Below, piece after piece: positions 19,237-27,147 of a stretch of DNA of 64,000 bases (position 1 is the first letter of the stretch; every line of letters begins with the position of its first letter). The DNA is from Paracoccus kondratievae. Lineage in GTDB: Bacteria > Pseudomonadota > Alphaproteobacteria > Rhodobacterales > Rhodobacteraceae. Where the stretch lies: assembly GCF_009301415.1 (NCBI RefSeq), contig NZ_CP045073.1, forward strand, positions 1,255,501 through 1,319,500, written 5' to 3'. The translations under genes were made by a program, and so were the position numbers. The notes beneath the pieces were generated by a model. It made no database searches, was not told the origin of the DNA, and saw only the letters and a program-made list of their open reading frames with translations.

Positions 19237-20189
19237 GCGGCCTCTGCCATGATGCGGGAATGCAGCGCGGGGTCGATATTCGCGCCGGAAAGGATGCAGA
19301 TGGTCGGGCCGGTCGGCGCGACCTTACCCGCAAGAAGCGCGGCGGTGCCGACGCTGGCCGCACCTTCGACGACATGGCCCGCGCGGCCAAGGTGGCGGAT
19401 ACCGGCCGCGATCTCGGTTTCGGTCAGCAGGACCACATCGTCGAGCAGGTCGCGGCACAGCGGAAAGGTCACGCGGTTTGCGACCCCGATGCCGCCGCCA
19501 AGGCTGTCGGCAAGGCTGGGGCTTTCCCCGACCTCGACCGGGTGACCGGCGGCAAGGCTCGCGGCCATGGCGGCACCACTCTCCATCGTCAGGCCGATGA
19601 TCCGTGTCTGGGGGGCAAGCGACCTGAGCGCCACCGCAATCCCAGCTGCGAGCCCGCCGCCGGAAAGCGGTACCAGCACCGTCGCAGGGTCCATGGGCGC
19701 GATTTCCAGACCCAACGTTCCCTGACCGGCAACCACCGCTTCATGGTCAAAGGGCGGGATTTCGGTCATCCCTTCGCGTTCGACTGCGCGGGCAACTTCG
19801 GCCATCGCCTCATCCTGGCTGGCGCCGACGATGCGCACCTCGGCCCCGAGGTCGCGGATGGCACGTACCTTGTTTTCGGGTACCAGACGCGACAGGCAGA
19901 CAGTCGCCGGCACGCCAAGCGCGCGGGCCGCATGGGCCAGCGCCCGGCCATGATTTCCGGTCGAAGCTGTGACAACGCCGCGCGCCAGCGCCCTGGGTTG
20001 CAGGGACAAAAGCGCATTGGTCGCGCCGCGCAGCTTGAAGGCGCCAGTGGTCTGGCGGTATTCGCATTTCAGCCAGATGGGCTGGCCCAGCCGGGCTGAC
20101 AGGACCTCGTCCGGCAACAGCGGCGTTTCGACCACATGGGCGCGGATGCGCTTGGCGGCGGCGTGGATGTCGTTAAGGGTGACGCTCAT
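19233..20189 (-). CDS. eutB: PLP-dependent threonine dehydratase-like protein EutB
   Basis: Fold type II PLP enzyme of 318 residues, with the cofactor lysine in GAFKLRGATNALL, the Ser/Thr loop in TASTGNHGRALA, and the phosphate-binding PLSGGGLAAG. In hydroxyectoine clusters EutB acts with EutA and EutC; a beta-elimination or racemisation step on a hydroxylated diaminobutyrate is plausible but inferred. The true ATG is at 20189, overlapping the eutA stop (ATGA); the longer in-frame reading upstream is eutA in another frame. Confidence 0.9.
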   Translation of the reverse strand: MSVTLNDIHAAAKRIRAHVVETPLLPDEVLSARLGQPIWLKCEYRQTTGAFKLRGATNALLSLQPRALARGVVTASTGNHGRALAHAARALGVPATVCLSRLVPENKVRAIRDLGAEVRIVGASQDEAMAEVARAVEREGMTEIPPFDHEAVVAGQGTLGLEIAPMDPATVLVPLSGGGLAAGIAVALRSLAPQTRIIGLTMESGAAMAASLAAGHPVEVGESPSLADSLGGGIGVANRVTFPLCRDLLDDVVLLTETEIAAGIRHLGRAGHVVEGAASVGTAALLAGKVAPTGPTICILSGANIDPALHSRIMAEAA

Positions 20190-20929
20190 GCCGTCCTCAT
20201 CAGTTGGCAGGGCGCGATCGGGCCGGTCACGCCGCAGGCCCGCGCAGCCGCCCACAGCGTTGCGGAATTGGCCGAGACCACCGGGACCCCGACCGTCTGT
20301 TCGATCCGGTCGACGATGGTGGCGGCGCGGACGGCAGTGCAGGCGATAAACAATGCCTGGCTGTCCGGGGCGATGGCGGCACGCGCCGCCTCGATGATCG
20401 TCGCATGCGAAATTCGTGCCATTTCGCGATCGTCGGTCAGGTTCAGGCAGGACACCCCTTGCAGGGCAAAGCCCGCACCCCGGAAGCAATCGGCCATCGG
20501 CTGGGTGGTGCGCGGGGTGTAGGGGGTCAGAAGCGTGATCCGCTCTGCCTTAAGCGCCCGCAAAGCGGCAAATCCGGCTGAAATCGGTGTGATCGGCTCA
20601 GCGCGCGGCTTGCCAAGCCGGATCGCCTCGCGCACCGCTTCGTCGCCGATCACGACCGAGGCCGAGGTGCAGCTATAGACCACCGCGTCCAGATCCTCAT
20701 CAGGCAGGATCAGCGCTGCTGCCGAGGTCACGTCGCGGGCCATCGCGGCCAATGTCTCGGGCGTGACGGGATTGGCAAAGGGGATGCGGGTGGCATAGAC
20801 GCCAACGCCATGCGCCGGCAGGACCGAGAAATCGACCTCGGTCGTGTGATCTGTGGCCAGTGTCACCAGCCCGACGCGACGGGGCAGGGGCCGGTTGTCA
20901 AAGGTGACGGACAGCGGCAGGGTGTTCAT
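20186..20929 (-). CDS. eutA: Asp/Glu racemase-like ectoine utilisation protein EutA
   Basis: A 247-residue member of the Asp/Glu racemase and maleate isomerase superfamily. Two catalytic-type cysteines are visible, in VVYSCTSASVVIG and in ALFIACTAVRA, at the spacing expected for the two-base mechanism. It is the first eut gene after the importer genes. Its start overlaps the ehuD stop and its stop overlaps eutB, so all three are coupled. Confidence 0.88.
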   Translation of the reverse strand: MNTLPLSVTFDNRPLPRRVGLVTLATDHTTEVDFSVLPAHGVGVYATRIPFANPVTPETLAAMARDVTSAAALILPDEDLDAVVYSCTSASVVIGDEAVREAIRLGKPRAEPITPISAGFAALRALKAERITLLTPYTPRTTQPMADCFRGAGFALQGVSCLNLTDDREMARISHATIIEAARAAIAPDSQALFIACTAVRAATIVDRIEQTVGVPVVSANSATLWAAARACGVTGPIAPCQLMRTA

Positions 20930-21585
20930 TGCGAGACCCTTCCATAACGGCGTTCCAGCCAGCGCAGCGCGATGACCGACAGCAGGCTGACGATCAGGAA
21001 CATCACCCCGACCAGCGTCATCGGCTCGACATAGCGGTATGAGCTGTTGGCGACCGATTTCGCCTGATTCATCAGCTCAAGTACGGTGATGGCGGATAGC
21101 AGCGGCGTTTCCTTGAACATGGCCAGCAGGTAATTCGCCATCGCCGGGATCATCGGTGGCACCGCCTGCGGCAGAATGACATGCAGCCAGGTCTGCCGGG
21201 TGGTCAGGTTGGTGGCGCGCGCGGCCTCCCACTGGCCCCGCGGGACGGATTCGATGCCGCCGCGATAGACCTCGGCAGCATAGGTCGCATAGTGCAGGCC
21301 CATGCCGATCACCCCCGCCATCAGCGCCGGCAATCGCAGCCCCAGATCGGGCAGCACGTAAAAGATGAAATACAGCTGCACGAGCAGCGGCGTGCCGCGG
21401 ATGAATTCGACCACAAAACTGGTCCCGCGTGAAAGCCAGCGGTTGGATGAGCGGCGCAGGATCGCAAAGACCAGCCCCAGCACTGCGGCCACAATAGCGC
21501 CGAGAAAGGTCGCGATCAGCGTGATGCGGAACCCTGCAAGCAGGGTGGGCATGATCGACCAGGCGAAATCCCAATCCCATTCCAT
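20926..21585 (-). CDS. ehuD: Ectoine/hydroxyectoine ABC transporter permease EhuD
   Basis: Inner-membrane permease of the polar amino acid (HisM/GlnP) type, 219 residues with about five helices. The EAA loop that docks to the ATPase is PRGQWEAARATNLTTRQTWLHVILPQA. EhuC and EhuD form the channel for ectoines delivered by EhuB. It lies 1 bp after ehuC and overlaps eutA by 4 bp. Confidence 0.92.
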   Translation of the reverse strand: MEWDWDFAWSIMPTLLAGFRITLIATFLGAIVAAVLGLVFAILRRSSNRWLSRGTSFVVEFIRGTPLLVQLYFIFYVLPDLGLRLPALMAGVIGMGLHYATYAAEVYRGGIESVPRGQWEAARATNLTTRQTWLHVILPQAVPPMIPAMANYLLAMFKETPLLSAITVLELMNQAKSVANSSYRYVEPMTLVGVMFLIVSLLSVIALRWLERRYGRVSQ

Positions 21586-21586
21586 G

Positions 21587-22243
21587 TCAGCGCACTCCGT
21601 CGAGACCGCGCGTCACCCGGCGCTCGATCCGGCGCATGCCGAATGAGATGGCCGAGGACATCGCGAAATACAGCACCAGGATGGTGACAAAGGGCATCAG
21701 CGTGCTGCCGGTCTGTGAACGGACCACCTGCGCCTGAAAGGTCATGTCCGACAGCGATATCAGCGAGACGACCGAAGTCGCCTTGAGCAGCTCGATGGCA
21801 TTGTTGCAAAAGGTCGGCAGCATCAGCGGCAGGGCTTGCGGCAGGATGACATGGCGCAGCCGCTGCCAGCGCGTCAGGTTGACGGCGATGCAGGCCTCGT
21901 GCTGGCCGCGCGGCACGGCAAGGATCGCGCCGCGCACCACCTCGGCCCCATATGCGCCGACATTCAACCCCAGCGCCATTACCCCCGCCTGCATGGGCGT
22001 CAGCTCGGCCCCTGTCATCGGCAGCACGAAATAGATCCAGAACAGCTGGACAAAGATCGAAGTGCCGCGAAAGAATTCGATATACGCGGTTGAAAGCCAG
22101 CGGATCGGCGCGTGGTGCGAGATGCGGCCGAGCCCGGCAAGAAAGGCCACGACCAGCGCCAAAGCCGAGCCCATCAGGGTCAGCTTGACCGTGACCCATG
22201 CCCCCTGAAGGATGAGTGTCAGATATCCTGCCCAGTCGCCCAT
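21587..22243 (-). CDS. ehuC: Ectoine/hydroxyectoine ABC transporter permease EhuC
   Basis: Partner permease of EhuD, 218 residues, same HisM-type fold with an FRGTSIFVQLF segment and an EAA loop (PRGQHEACIAVNLTRWQRL). About 58 bp separate it from the ehuB stop. This gap holds two hairpins and may give less permease than binding protein. Confidence 0.92.
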   Translation of the reverse strand: MGDWAGYLTLILQGAWVTVKLTLMGSALALVVAFLAGLGRISHHAPIRWLSTAYIEFFRGTSIFVQLFWIYFVLPMTGAELTPMQAGVMALGLNVGAYGAEVVRGAILAVPRGQHEACIAVNLTRWQRLRHVILPQALPLMLPTFCNNAIELLKATSVVSLISLSDMTFQAQVVRSQTGSTLMPFVTILVLYFAMSSAISFGMRRIERRVTRGLDGVR

Positions 22244-22255
22244 GCGCCGAAGCCT

Positions 22256-22305
22256 GCCTTTTTTCGCTGATGAAAAGGCGAGGTAACCCCCCGCCCAGAG
22301 GTTAC
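22256..22305 (-). repeat. Two hairpins between ehuB and ehuC
   Basis: GTAACC (22283-22288) pairs with GGTTAC (22300-22305) around the ehuB stop codon, and GCCTTTT (22256-22262) pairs with AAAAGGC (22273-22279). Such structures after a binding-protein gene often protect the upstream mRNA and lower read-through. Confidence 0.4.
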
Positions 22306-23123
22306 TGCGCCGCGCAGAGCTGATCGCGCGTCGTCGACATCGCCGCCTGTGCCGAAAAGCCGTAAGGCTCGACGATGCTGGCGAACTCGCCCGATTCTTT
22401 CAGCTTGGCCAGCTCGACGTCAAAGGCGTCGCGCAGGGCGGTGTCCTTTTTGTTAAAGGCCGCGCCGTCGCAATAAACCGGGGCGCCTTCGACCGGGGCA
22501 AAGACCTCAAGGTTCGCGTCTCCCGATTTCTTAAGCAGATCGTTGAGTGACAGGACCGGCAGCGAATAGGCGTCGATACGGCCGTCCTGCACCATCTTCA
22601 GCCCCGATTGCGGATCAGGAACCACGATCAGCCGGTCGCGCGGCACGCCCGCATCAAGCGCCAGCTTTTCCTCGGTGCCTCCGCCCGGCGCGCCAAGCTT
22701 TGCCGCAGGGTCGTTGGCGATGTCAGCATAGGATTTAAAGCCCTTTGGGTTGCCCTTGGGCAGCAGCAGTGCCTCGGCATCGCAAAGGATCGGTTCGGAA
22801 TAGGCGACGGCCTGACACCGCTCGGGTTTCATGAACAGACCTGCGGTGATCGCATCGACCCGCCCGGCCTGAAGGCTGGGGATCATCGCGCCATATTCGG
22901 CAATCGAGGCCTCAAGATCCTTGATCCCCAGCCGCTCAAAGACCGCGCGTGCCACATCCGGTGCCGCCCCCGAGACCTTGCCGTCCGAGGCGACAGCCGT
23001 ATAGGGCGGTTCGTTGCCGATGGCGATGCGGACATAGCCCTGTTCCTTGAGGTCATCTAGCTTGTCGGCAAGGGCCGGCAGCGGCGCGGCCACCAAAACC
23101 AAGGCGATCAGGCATTTTTTCAT
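22302..23123 (-). CDS. ehuB: Ectoine/hydroxyectoine-binding periplasmic protein EhuB
   Basis: Solute-binding protein of family 3, about 273 residues. A clear Sec signal peptide (MKKCLIALVLVAAPLPALA) opens the mature protein. There are two adjacent ATGs at 23126 and 23123; AGGAG lies 6 bp before the second, which is chosen. Family-3 blocks are present (RIAIGNEPPYTAV, GRVDAITAGLFM). EhuB captures ectoine or hydroxyectoine in the periplasm and hands it to EhuCD. Confidence 0.92.
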   Translation of the reverse strand: MKKCLIALVLVAAPLPALADKLDDLKEQGYVRIAIGNEPPYTAVASDGKVSGAAPDVARAVFERLGIKDLEASIAEYGAMIPSLQAGRVDAITAGLFMKPERCQAVAYSEPILCDAEALLLPKGNPKGFKSYADIANDPAAKLGAPGGGTEEKLALDAGVPRDRLIVVPDPQSGLKMVQDGRIDAYSLPVLSLNDLLKKSGDANLEVFAPVEGAPVYCDGAAFNKKDTALRDAFDVELAKLKESGEFASIVEPYGFSAQAAMSTTRDQLCAAQ

Positions 23124-23145
23124 CATTCTCTCCTGTTGGGTTGCA

Positions 23146-23931
23146 TCACACGCGCTGTCCGGCGGCGATGATCTTGCGCAGGAAGGACTTCGTCCGGTCC
23201 TCTGCCGGCGCGGTAAAGATCTGCTTGGGCGGACCCTGTTCGACGATGCGGCCCCGGTCAAAGAACAGGACGCGATCAGCGAAGTCATGGGCAAATCCCA
23301 TCTCGTGAGTGACGAGCAGCATGGTCATGTCGGTTTCGGCAGCCAGGCGCTTCATCACTTCGAGCACCTCTTCGACCAGTTCAGGGTCAAGAGCCGAGGT
23401 CACCTCGTCAAAGAGCATGATCTGGGGCTGAAGGGCCAGCGCGCGGGCGATGGCGACGCGTTGTTTCTGGCCGCCCGAAAGCTGGCTTGGCATGTAGCCG
23501 GCCTTATCGGCCAGGCCGACCATATCAAGCAATTCGCGCGCCCGCTTGTCGGCCGCTGCCCGCGTCTCGCCCTTGGTCAGCATGGGGGCGAGCGTGATGT
23601 TTTGCAGCACCGATTTATGCGGGAACAGGTTGAAATGCTGAAATACCATGCCGATGTAGCGACGCATCCGGTGCAGATGCGCCTCATCCGCGGGGACCTC
23701 GGCGCCATTGCGTTGCATGTGGTACAGCGGTTCGCCACAGATTTCGATCCGTCCGCCCGAGATCCCTTCCAGCGTCATCAGGATGCGCAGGATCGTGGTC
23801 TTGCCCGAGCCCGAGGGGCCGATCAGCGCCAGCTTTTCACCCTTGGCCACATCAAAGTTCAGCCCGTCGATAACTGTCAGCGTCCCGAAGGATTTCTGCA
23901 AATTCTGGATGCGGATGATCGGCTGGTCCAA
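23146..23931 (-). CDS. ehuA: Ectoine/hydroxyectoine ABC transporter ATP-binding protein EhuA
   Basis: ABC ATPase of the polar amino acid type, about 261 residues: Walker [10 protein letters not shown], signature LSGGQKQR, Walker [13 protein letters not shown] and the switch His in VTHEMGF. No ATG is available near the N-terminus. A TTG at 23931 with AAGGGGGA at ideal distance gives the usual EhuA length; a TTG at 23976 would add 15 residues with no good ribosome site. First gene of the importer, about 100 bp after enuR. Confidence 0.88.
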   Translation of the reverse strand: MDQPIIRIQNLQKSFGTLTVIDGLNFDVAKGEKLALIGPSGSGKTTILRILMTLEGISGGRIEICGEPLYHMQRNGAEVPADEAHLHRMRRYIGMVFQHFNLFPHKSVLQNITLAPMLTKGETRAAADKRARELLDMVGLADKAGYMPSQLSGGQKQRVAIARALALQPQIMLFDEVTSALDPELVEEVLEVMKRLAAETDMTMLLVTHEMGFAHDFADRVLFFDRGRIVEQGPPKQIFTAPAEDRTKSFLRKIIAAGQRV

Positions 23932-23998
23932 AGGCGTCCCCCTTTGTTGCTGAGGAGAGCTTTGCAGCGAGATCAAATCAGGTCAATATTAAAATAAT

Positions 23999-24009
23999 AT
24001 CATAACAAT
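23999..24009. promoter_or_regulatory. Candidate EnuR operator upstream of ehuA
   Basis: ATCATAACAAT (minus strand ATTGTTATGAT) lies in a very AT-rich stretch about 70 bp before ehuA. The same 11-mer occurs upstream of enuR at 25451-25461. Shared occurrence at the only two promoter-like gaps of this operon suggests a regulator site. Confidence 0.5.
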
Positions 24010-24029
24010 TTTTAGCTTTGATCTGCTCA

Positions 24030-25415
24030 TCAGATCAGCGGAAGCAACGGCTCCGAGGTGCCGTTCAGTACATCGGCGACCAGTGCTAGGCCCCGGTGCA
24101 GCTCATCTGTGCTGGTCGAGCCAAGGGCGATTCGCACCGCGTCGCGGCGTCCACGTTCACTCAGCCGGAAGGCCCGGCCCGAAGCGATGGCGACGCCGCG
24201 CTGGCGGCCCTGGGCGACAAACTCCTCTTCGTCGCGACCTTCGGGCAGTTCCAGCCAGATGTGCAGGCTTTGGGGATGTGCGCGAAACGGGGTTGCGCCC
24301 AGCACCTCACGGGCGATGCGGTGGCGCTGTTCCAACGCCTCGCGTTGCCAGCCGATCAGCCGGTCCACCGTGCCGTCACTGATCCAATGGCTCAGCAATT
24401 CGACCATGGCGGGTGTGGCCATCCAGTTTGTCACCAGATGCCGGTTAGCGGCGGTCGAGGCGATCTGGGGCGGAGACACCAGCCAGGCAACCCGCAGGCC
24501 CGGCAGCGTGGTCTTGGTAAAGCCGTTGATATGCAGCACCCGCTCGGGCGCGAGTGCCGCCATGGGCGTCGGCCGGTCGGGAATCATCGCGTTCAGCATG
24601 TCGTTTTCGATGATCAGCAGATCATGCCGACGGGCAATATCGGCAAGTTCGGCGCGACGTTGGGTGCTGGTCATGATTGCCATGGGATTGATTGCCGCCG
24701 GTTGCATATACAGCGCCCGCAAACAGCCCTTGCGGGCCAGATGATCCAGCGCCTCGGGGATGATGCCGTCCTCATCGACGGGCAGTCCCTCAAGATGCAG
24801 GCCCAGATAGCGGCACAGCGGGATCAACAGATGATGGGTCAGCGTGGCGGCCGCCAAAGTGCCGCCCGCCGGGACCGCGCTCATCACCGCCGTGGTGATG
24901 GCCGAGGTGGCGCCGTCGGTGATGGTGATATTTTGCGGTGCGGTGTCGACGCCATGACGGCGCAGCCAGTCTGCGGCGACCTGCTGGTGTTTCGGCAGGA
25001 CCGAGTTCGGACGGAAGGACAGCGCGGCCGAAGCCGTCAGATTTTCGGCCACCCAATGCAGGCCCTGACGGAAGGTCTCGACATGCATATGCTCGGTCAC
25101 GGGTTTGAGGATCGACAGGTCGATCAGTTCGCGCTGCCGCTCTGCCAGATAGGGTGGTGAGTTTTCGCCCCCCGGGGGCAACACGAAAGAGCCGCGCCCG
25201 ACCTCTCCGACCACCAGGCCGCGGCGGATCAGTTCTTCATAGGCGCGCGAGACGGTTTGGACCGACAATCCCAGATCGTCGGCCAGCTTGCGCTGGGGCG
25301 GCAGGCGGGTGCCAGCGGGCAGCCGCCCGTCGCGAATGGCGCGGGCATATTGCTCGGCCAGCGAAAGATAGGCCGGGCGATGCAGGGTGCCGGGATCTGG
25401 GGTCCATATTGTCAT
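24030..25415 (-). CDS. enuR: MocR-type ectoine catabolism regulator EnuR
   Basis: A 461-residue GntR/MocR regulator. Residues 1-75 are a winged helix (LPPQRKLADDLGLSVQTVSRAYEEL). The rest is an aminotransferase-like domain with the PLP lysine in GFTKTTLPGLR. Known EnuR proteins repress the ectoine genes and are released when N-alpha-acetyl-diaminobutyrate, an intermediate made by DoeA, binds to PLP. Here it heads the operon and is read in the same direction as ehuA. An AT-rich gap of about 100 bp follows, suggesting a second promoter before ehuA. Confidence 0.9.
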   Translation of the reverse strand: MTIWTPDPGTLHRPAYLSLAEQYARAIRDGRLPAGTRLPPQRKLADDLGLSVQTVSRAYEELIRRGLVVGEVGRGSFVLPPGGENSPPYLAERQRELIDLSILKPVTEHMHVETFRQGLHWVAENLTASAALSFRPNSVLPKHQQVAADWLRRHGVDTAPQNITITDGATSAITTAVMSAVPAGGTLAAATLTHHLLIPLCRYLGLHLEGLPVDEDGIIPEALDHLARKGCLRALYMQPAAINPMAIMTSTQRRAELADIARRHDLLIIENDMLNAMIPDRPTPMAALAPERVLHINGFTKTTLPGLRVAWLVSPPQIASTAANRHLVTNWMATPAMVELLSHWISDGTVDRLIGWQREALEQRHRIAREVLGATPFRAHPQSLHIWLELPEGRDEEEFVAQGRQRGVAIASGRAFRLSERGRRDAVRIALGSTSTDELHRGLALVADVLNGTSEPLLPLI

Positions 25416-25450
25416 GGATTGAAATTAATCCAATCCAGGCAATTGGCAAT

Positions 25451-25461
25451 ATTGTTATGAT
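25451..25461. promoter_or_regulatory. Candidate EnuR operator upstream of enuR
   Basis: ATTGTTATGAT, the same 11-mer as in front of ehuA but in the opposite orientation relative to its gene, 36 bp before the enuR ATG. On the minus strand a TATAAT sequence overlaps it, so a bound protein would cover the promoter. A GGATT-N6-AATCC dyad lies between it and the start. Confidence 0.5.
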
Positions 25462-25482
25462 TATATCTGCAGACAATTTTCG

Positions 25483-25513
25483 GCCGGGCCGTGATGTCGT
25501 GACACGGCCCGGC
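25483..25513 (-). terminator. GC-rich hairpin after the SDR gene
   Basis: GCCGGGCCGTG and CACGGCCCGGC form a perfect 11-bp stem with a 9-base loop, 36 bp after the last gene of the TRAP/thiolase operon and just before the enuR promoter. There is no T-run, so it is a probable but not classical terminator. Confidence 0.55.
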
Positions 25514-25549
25514 ATTGGTCAGCGGGTTGGATGCGGCACCGGCCCGCGG

Positions 25550-26311
25550 TCAGGCCGGTTCGTTCTCGCGCCTGAGCGCGGGCAGGCCGACGCCGGTTGC
25601 GTCAAAGCCACCATCGACGGCCAGGGTCTGTCCTGACACGAAACTCGCCTTGTCCGAGCATAGAAAGACGATGGCTTCTGCGATCTCACGCGCCTCGCCA
25701 TAGCGGTTCAGCGGGATGGCGTCGTAATAGGCCGAGATGATTTCGGGCGCATGGACGGCGGCAGCCAGCTTGGTCTTGACCGGGCCGGGCGCCACACAAT
25801 TGACGCGGATGCCCTGTTCGCCCAGCTCGGCGGCGAATTGCTTGGTCAGGTGGATCACCGCCGCCTTGGAGGTGCCGTATGCTACCCGCAGGGTCGAGGC
25901 GCGCAGGCCCGAGATCGAGGCGATATTGACGATTGCCCCACGCGTCTTGGCCAGTTCCGGCACTGCCGCCTGGGTGCACAGAAAGACGCCGTCAAGGTTT
26001 GTCGACATCACCTCGCGCCATTCCTCGAAACTGGTGCGGCCGACGCGCGAAAACAGCGCGACCCCGGCATTGTTCACCAGCGCATCAATGCGGCCGAATG
26101 CGGCGGTTGTCTCGGCCACCATGCGCTCGACATCCTTGGGAATCGAGACATCGGCCTCGACCGCCAGCACGTTTTCCATACCATCCGCGACCCGGTGCAG
26201 CTCTTCGGTGTCACGATCGACCATGGCCACGCGCCAGCCCTGTTCAAGAAAGATCTCGGTGGCGGCAAGGCCGATGCCCCGGCAACCCCCGGTGACGATA
26301 GCGGTTTTCAT
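25550..26311 (-). CDS. SDR-family NAD(P)-dependent oxidoreductase
   Basis: Classical short-chain dehydrogenase of 253 residues: cofactor motif TGGCRGIG near the N-terminus, NNAG in the middle, the catalytic Ser in ASISG, and the YGTSK Tyr/Lys pair. The C-terminal SGQTLAVDGG pattern is typical of FabG-like members. An acidic residue at the end of strand 2 (MVDRD) favours NAD over NADP. Last gene of a seven-gene operon, overlapping the DUF296 gene by ATGA. It probably oxidises a hydroxyl group of the acyl intermediate. Confidence 0.88.
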   Translation of the reverse strand: MKTAIVTGGCRGIGLAATEIFLEQGWRVAMVDRDTEELHRVADGMENVLAVEADVSIPKDVERMVAETTAAFGRIDALVNNAGVALFSRVGRTSFEEWREVMSTNLDGVFLCTQAAVPELAKTRGAIVNIASISGLRASTLRVAYGTSKAAVIHLTKQFAAELGEQGIRVNCVAPGPVKTKLAAAVHAPEIISAYYDAIPLNRYGEAREIAEAIVFLCSDKASFVSGQTLAVDGGFDATGVGLPALRRENEPA

Positions 26312-27147
26312 GATGGGTCCTCTGTCGGTTCGATGATGAGTTCCAGCGTGACGCCCACAGGGTTCGGGCCACGTTCCAGCACGCCTCGGGCGATATGGCC
26401 GTGGATATCCACGACCTCAATCGGGATATGCGCGGTGCCCCGGATCAGCCGGGCGTCGTCAAAACGCAGTTCGGTGGCAAGGCAGTCCATACGCTGCCCG
26501 TCCGAAAAGCGGATGTGGTCGATACTGCCGACGGCATGCAGCCTTGCCGAGCTGATGCCATGCCTGGCGGCGAGGGTTTCGATGGCGGTGACTACGTCCT
26601 CGCCCGGGCGGATGCGGGCGAAAAGGGCGGCGCCATCCTCGCCCCCCTCAGGCGTGAACAGGGTAAAGGCGGTCTCGGGGTCAGGCAGGGCCTCGAACCA
26701 TGTGCCGGGGGCGCCAAGCCCTTCGACCGTGACGTCCTCGGCAATGACCGAGTCAAAGGGCAAAAGGTGCCCCATGGCCGTTTCGCGCCCATCCGACCAG
26801 ATGCCGTGGCAATGCAGAAAGGGCGCGCCCTCTTTCCAGCCGACGGTGGCGGTGGCGCTGTGGATTGTCCAGAGGCCCGGCGGGGCGTGCGTCTCGGAAT
26901 ACCACGCCGCATGCAGCCCGTCGGTGGACAGGTCGGGCAGCACATAACGCATCGGCCCGCAGCAAAGCCCGGCAAGCGACAACACCCCGCCCTTGCAGCC
27001 GCAAGAGGCGAACAGATCGCCCACCGCCTGCATGACCGTCTGACCCGCGCGCAGCCGCCCCCTGACAGGGCGCAACACGGCGCGCCGCACCTCGGCGCGG
27101 CTTGTGGCGCGCGGGCCGGGATGGACCATCCGCGTGTCGGGGCTCAT
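26308..27147 (-). CDS. Tandem PPC/DUF296-domain protein
   Basis: A 279-residue protein that appears to hold two PPC (DUF296) domains. The first carries FLHCHGIW followed by GHLLP; the second has AHIPIEVVDIHGHIARGVLE. The HxH...H pattern in the first copy could bind metal. DUF296 proteins have been linked to DNA binding and small-ligand roles, and their function in bacteria is not settled. Its place between a CoA ligase and an SDR, coupled to both by ATGA overlaps, argues for a role in the same pathway, possibly as an enzyme or a ligand-binding partner. Confidence 0.75.
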   Translation of the reverse strand: MSPDTRMVHPGPRATSRAEVRRAVLRPVRGRLRAGQTVMQAVGDLFASCGCKGGVLSLAGLCCGPMRYVLPDLSTDGLHAAWYSETHAPPGLWTIHSATATVGWKEGAPFLHCHGIWSDGRETAMGHLLPFDSVIAEDVTVEGLGAPGTWFEALPDPETAFTLFTPEGGEDGAALFARIRPGEDVVTAIETLAARHGISSARLHAVGSIDHIRFSDGQRMDCLATELRFDDARLIRGTAHIPIEVVDIHGHIARGVLERGPNPVGVTLELIIEPTEDPS

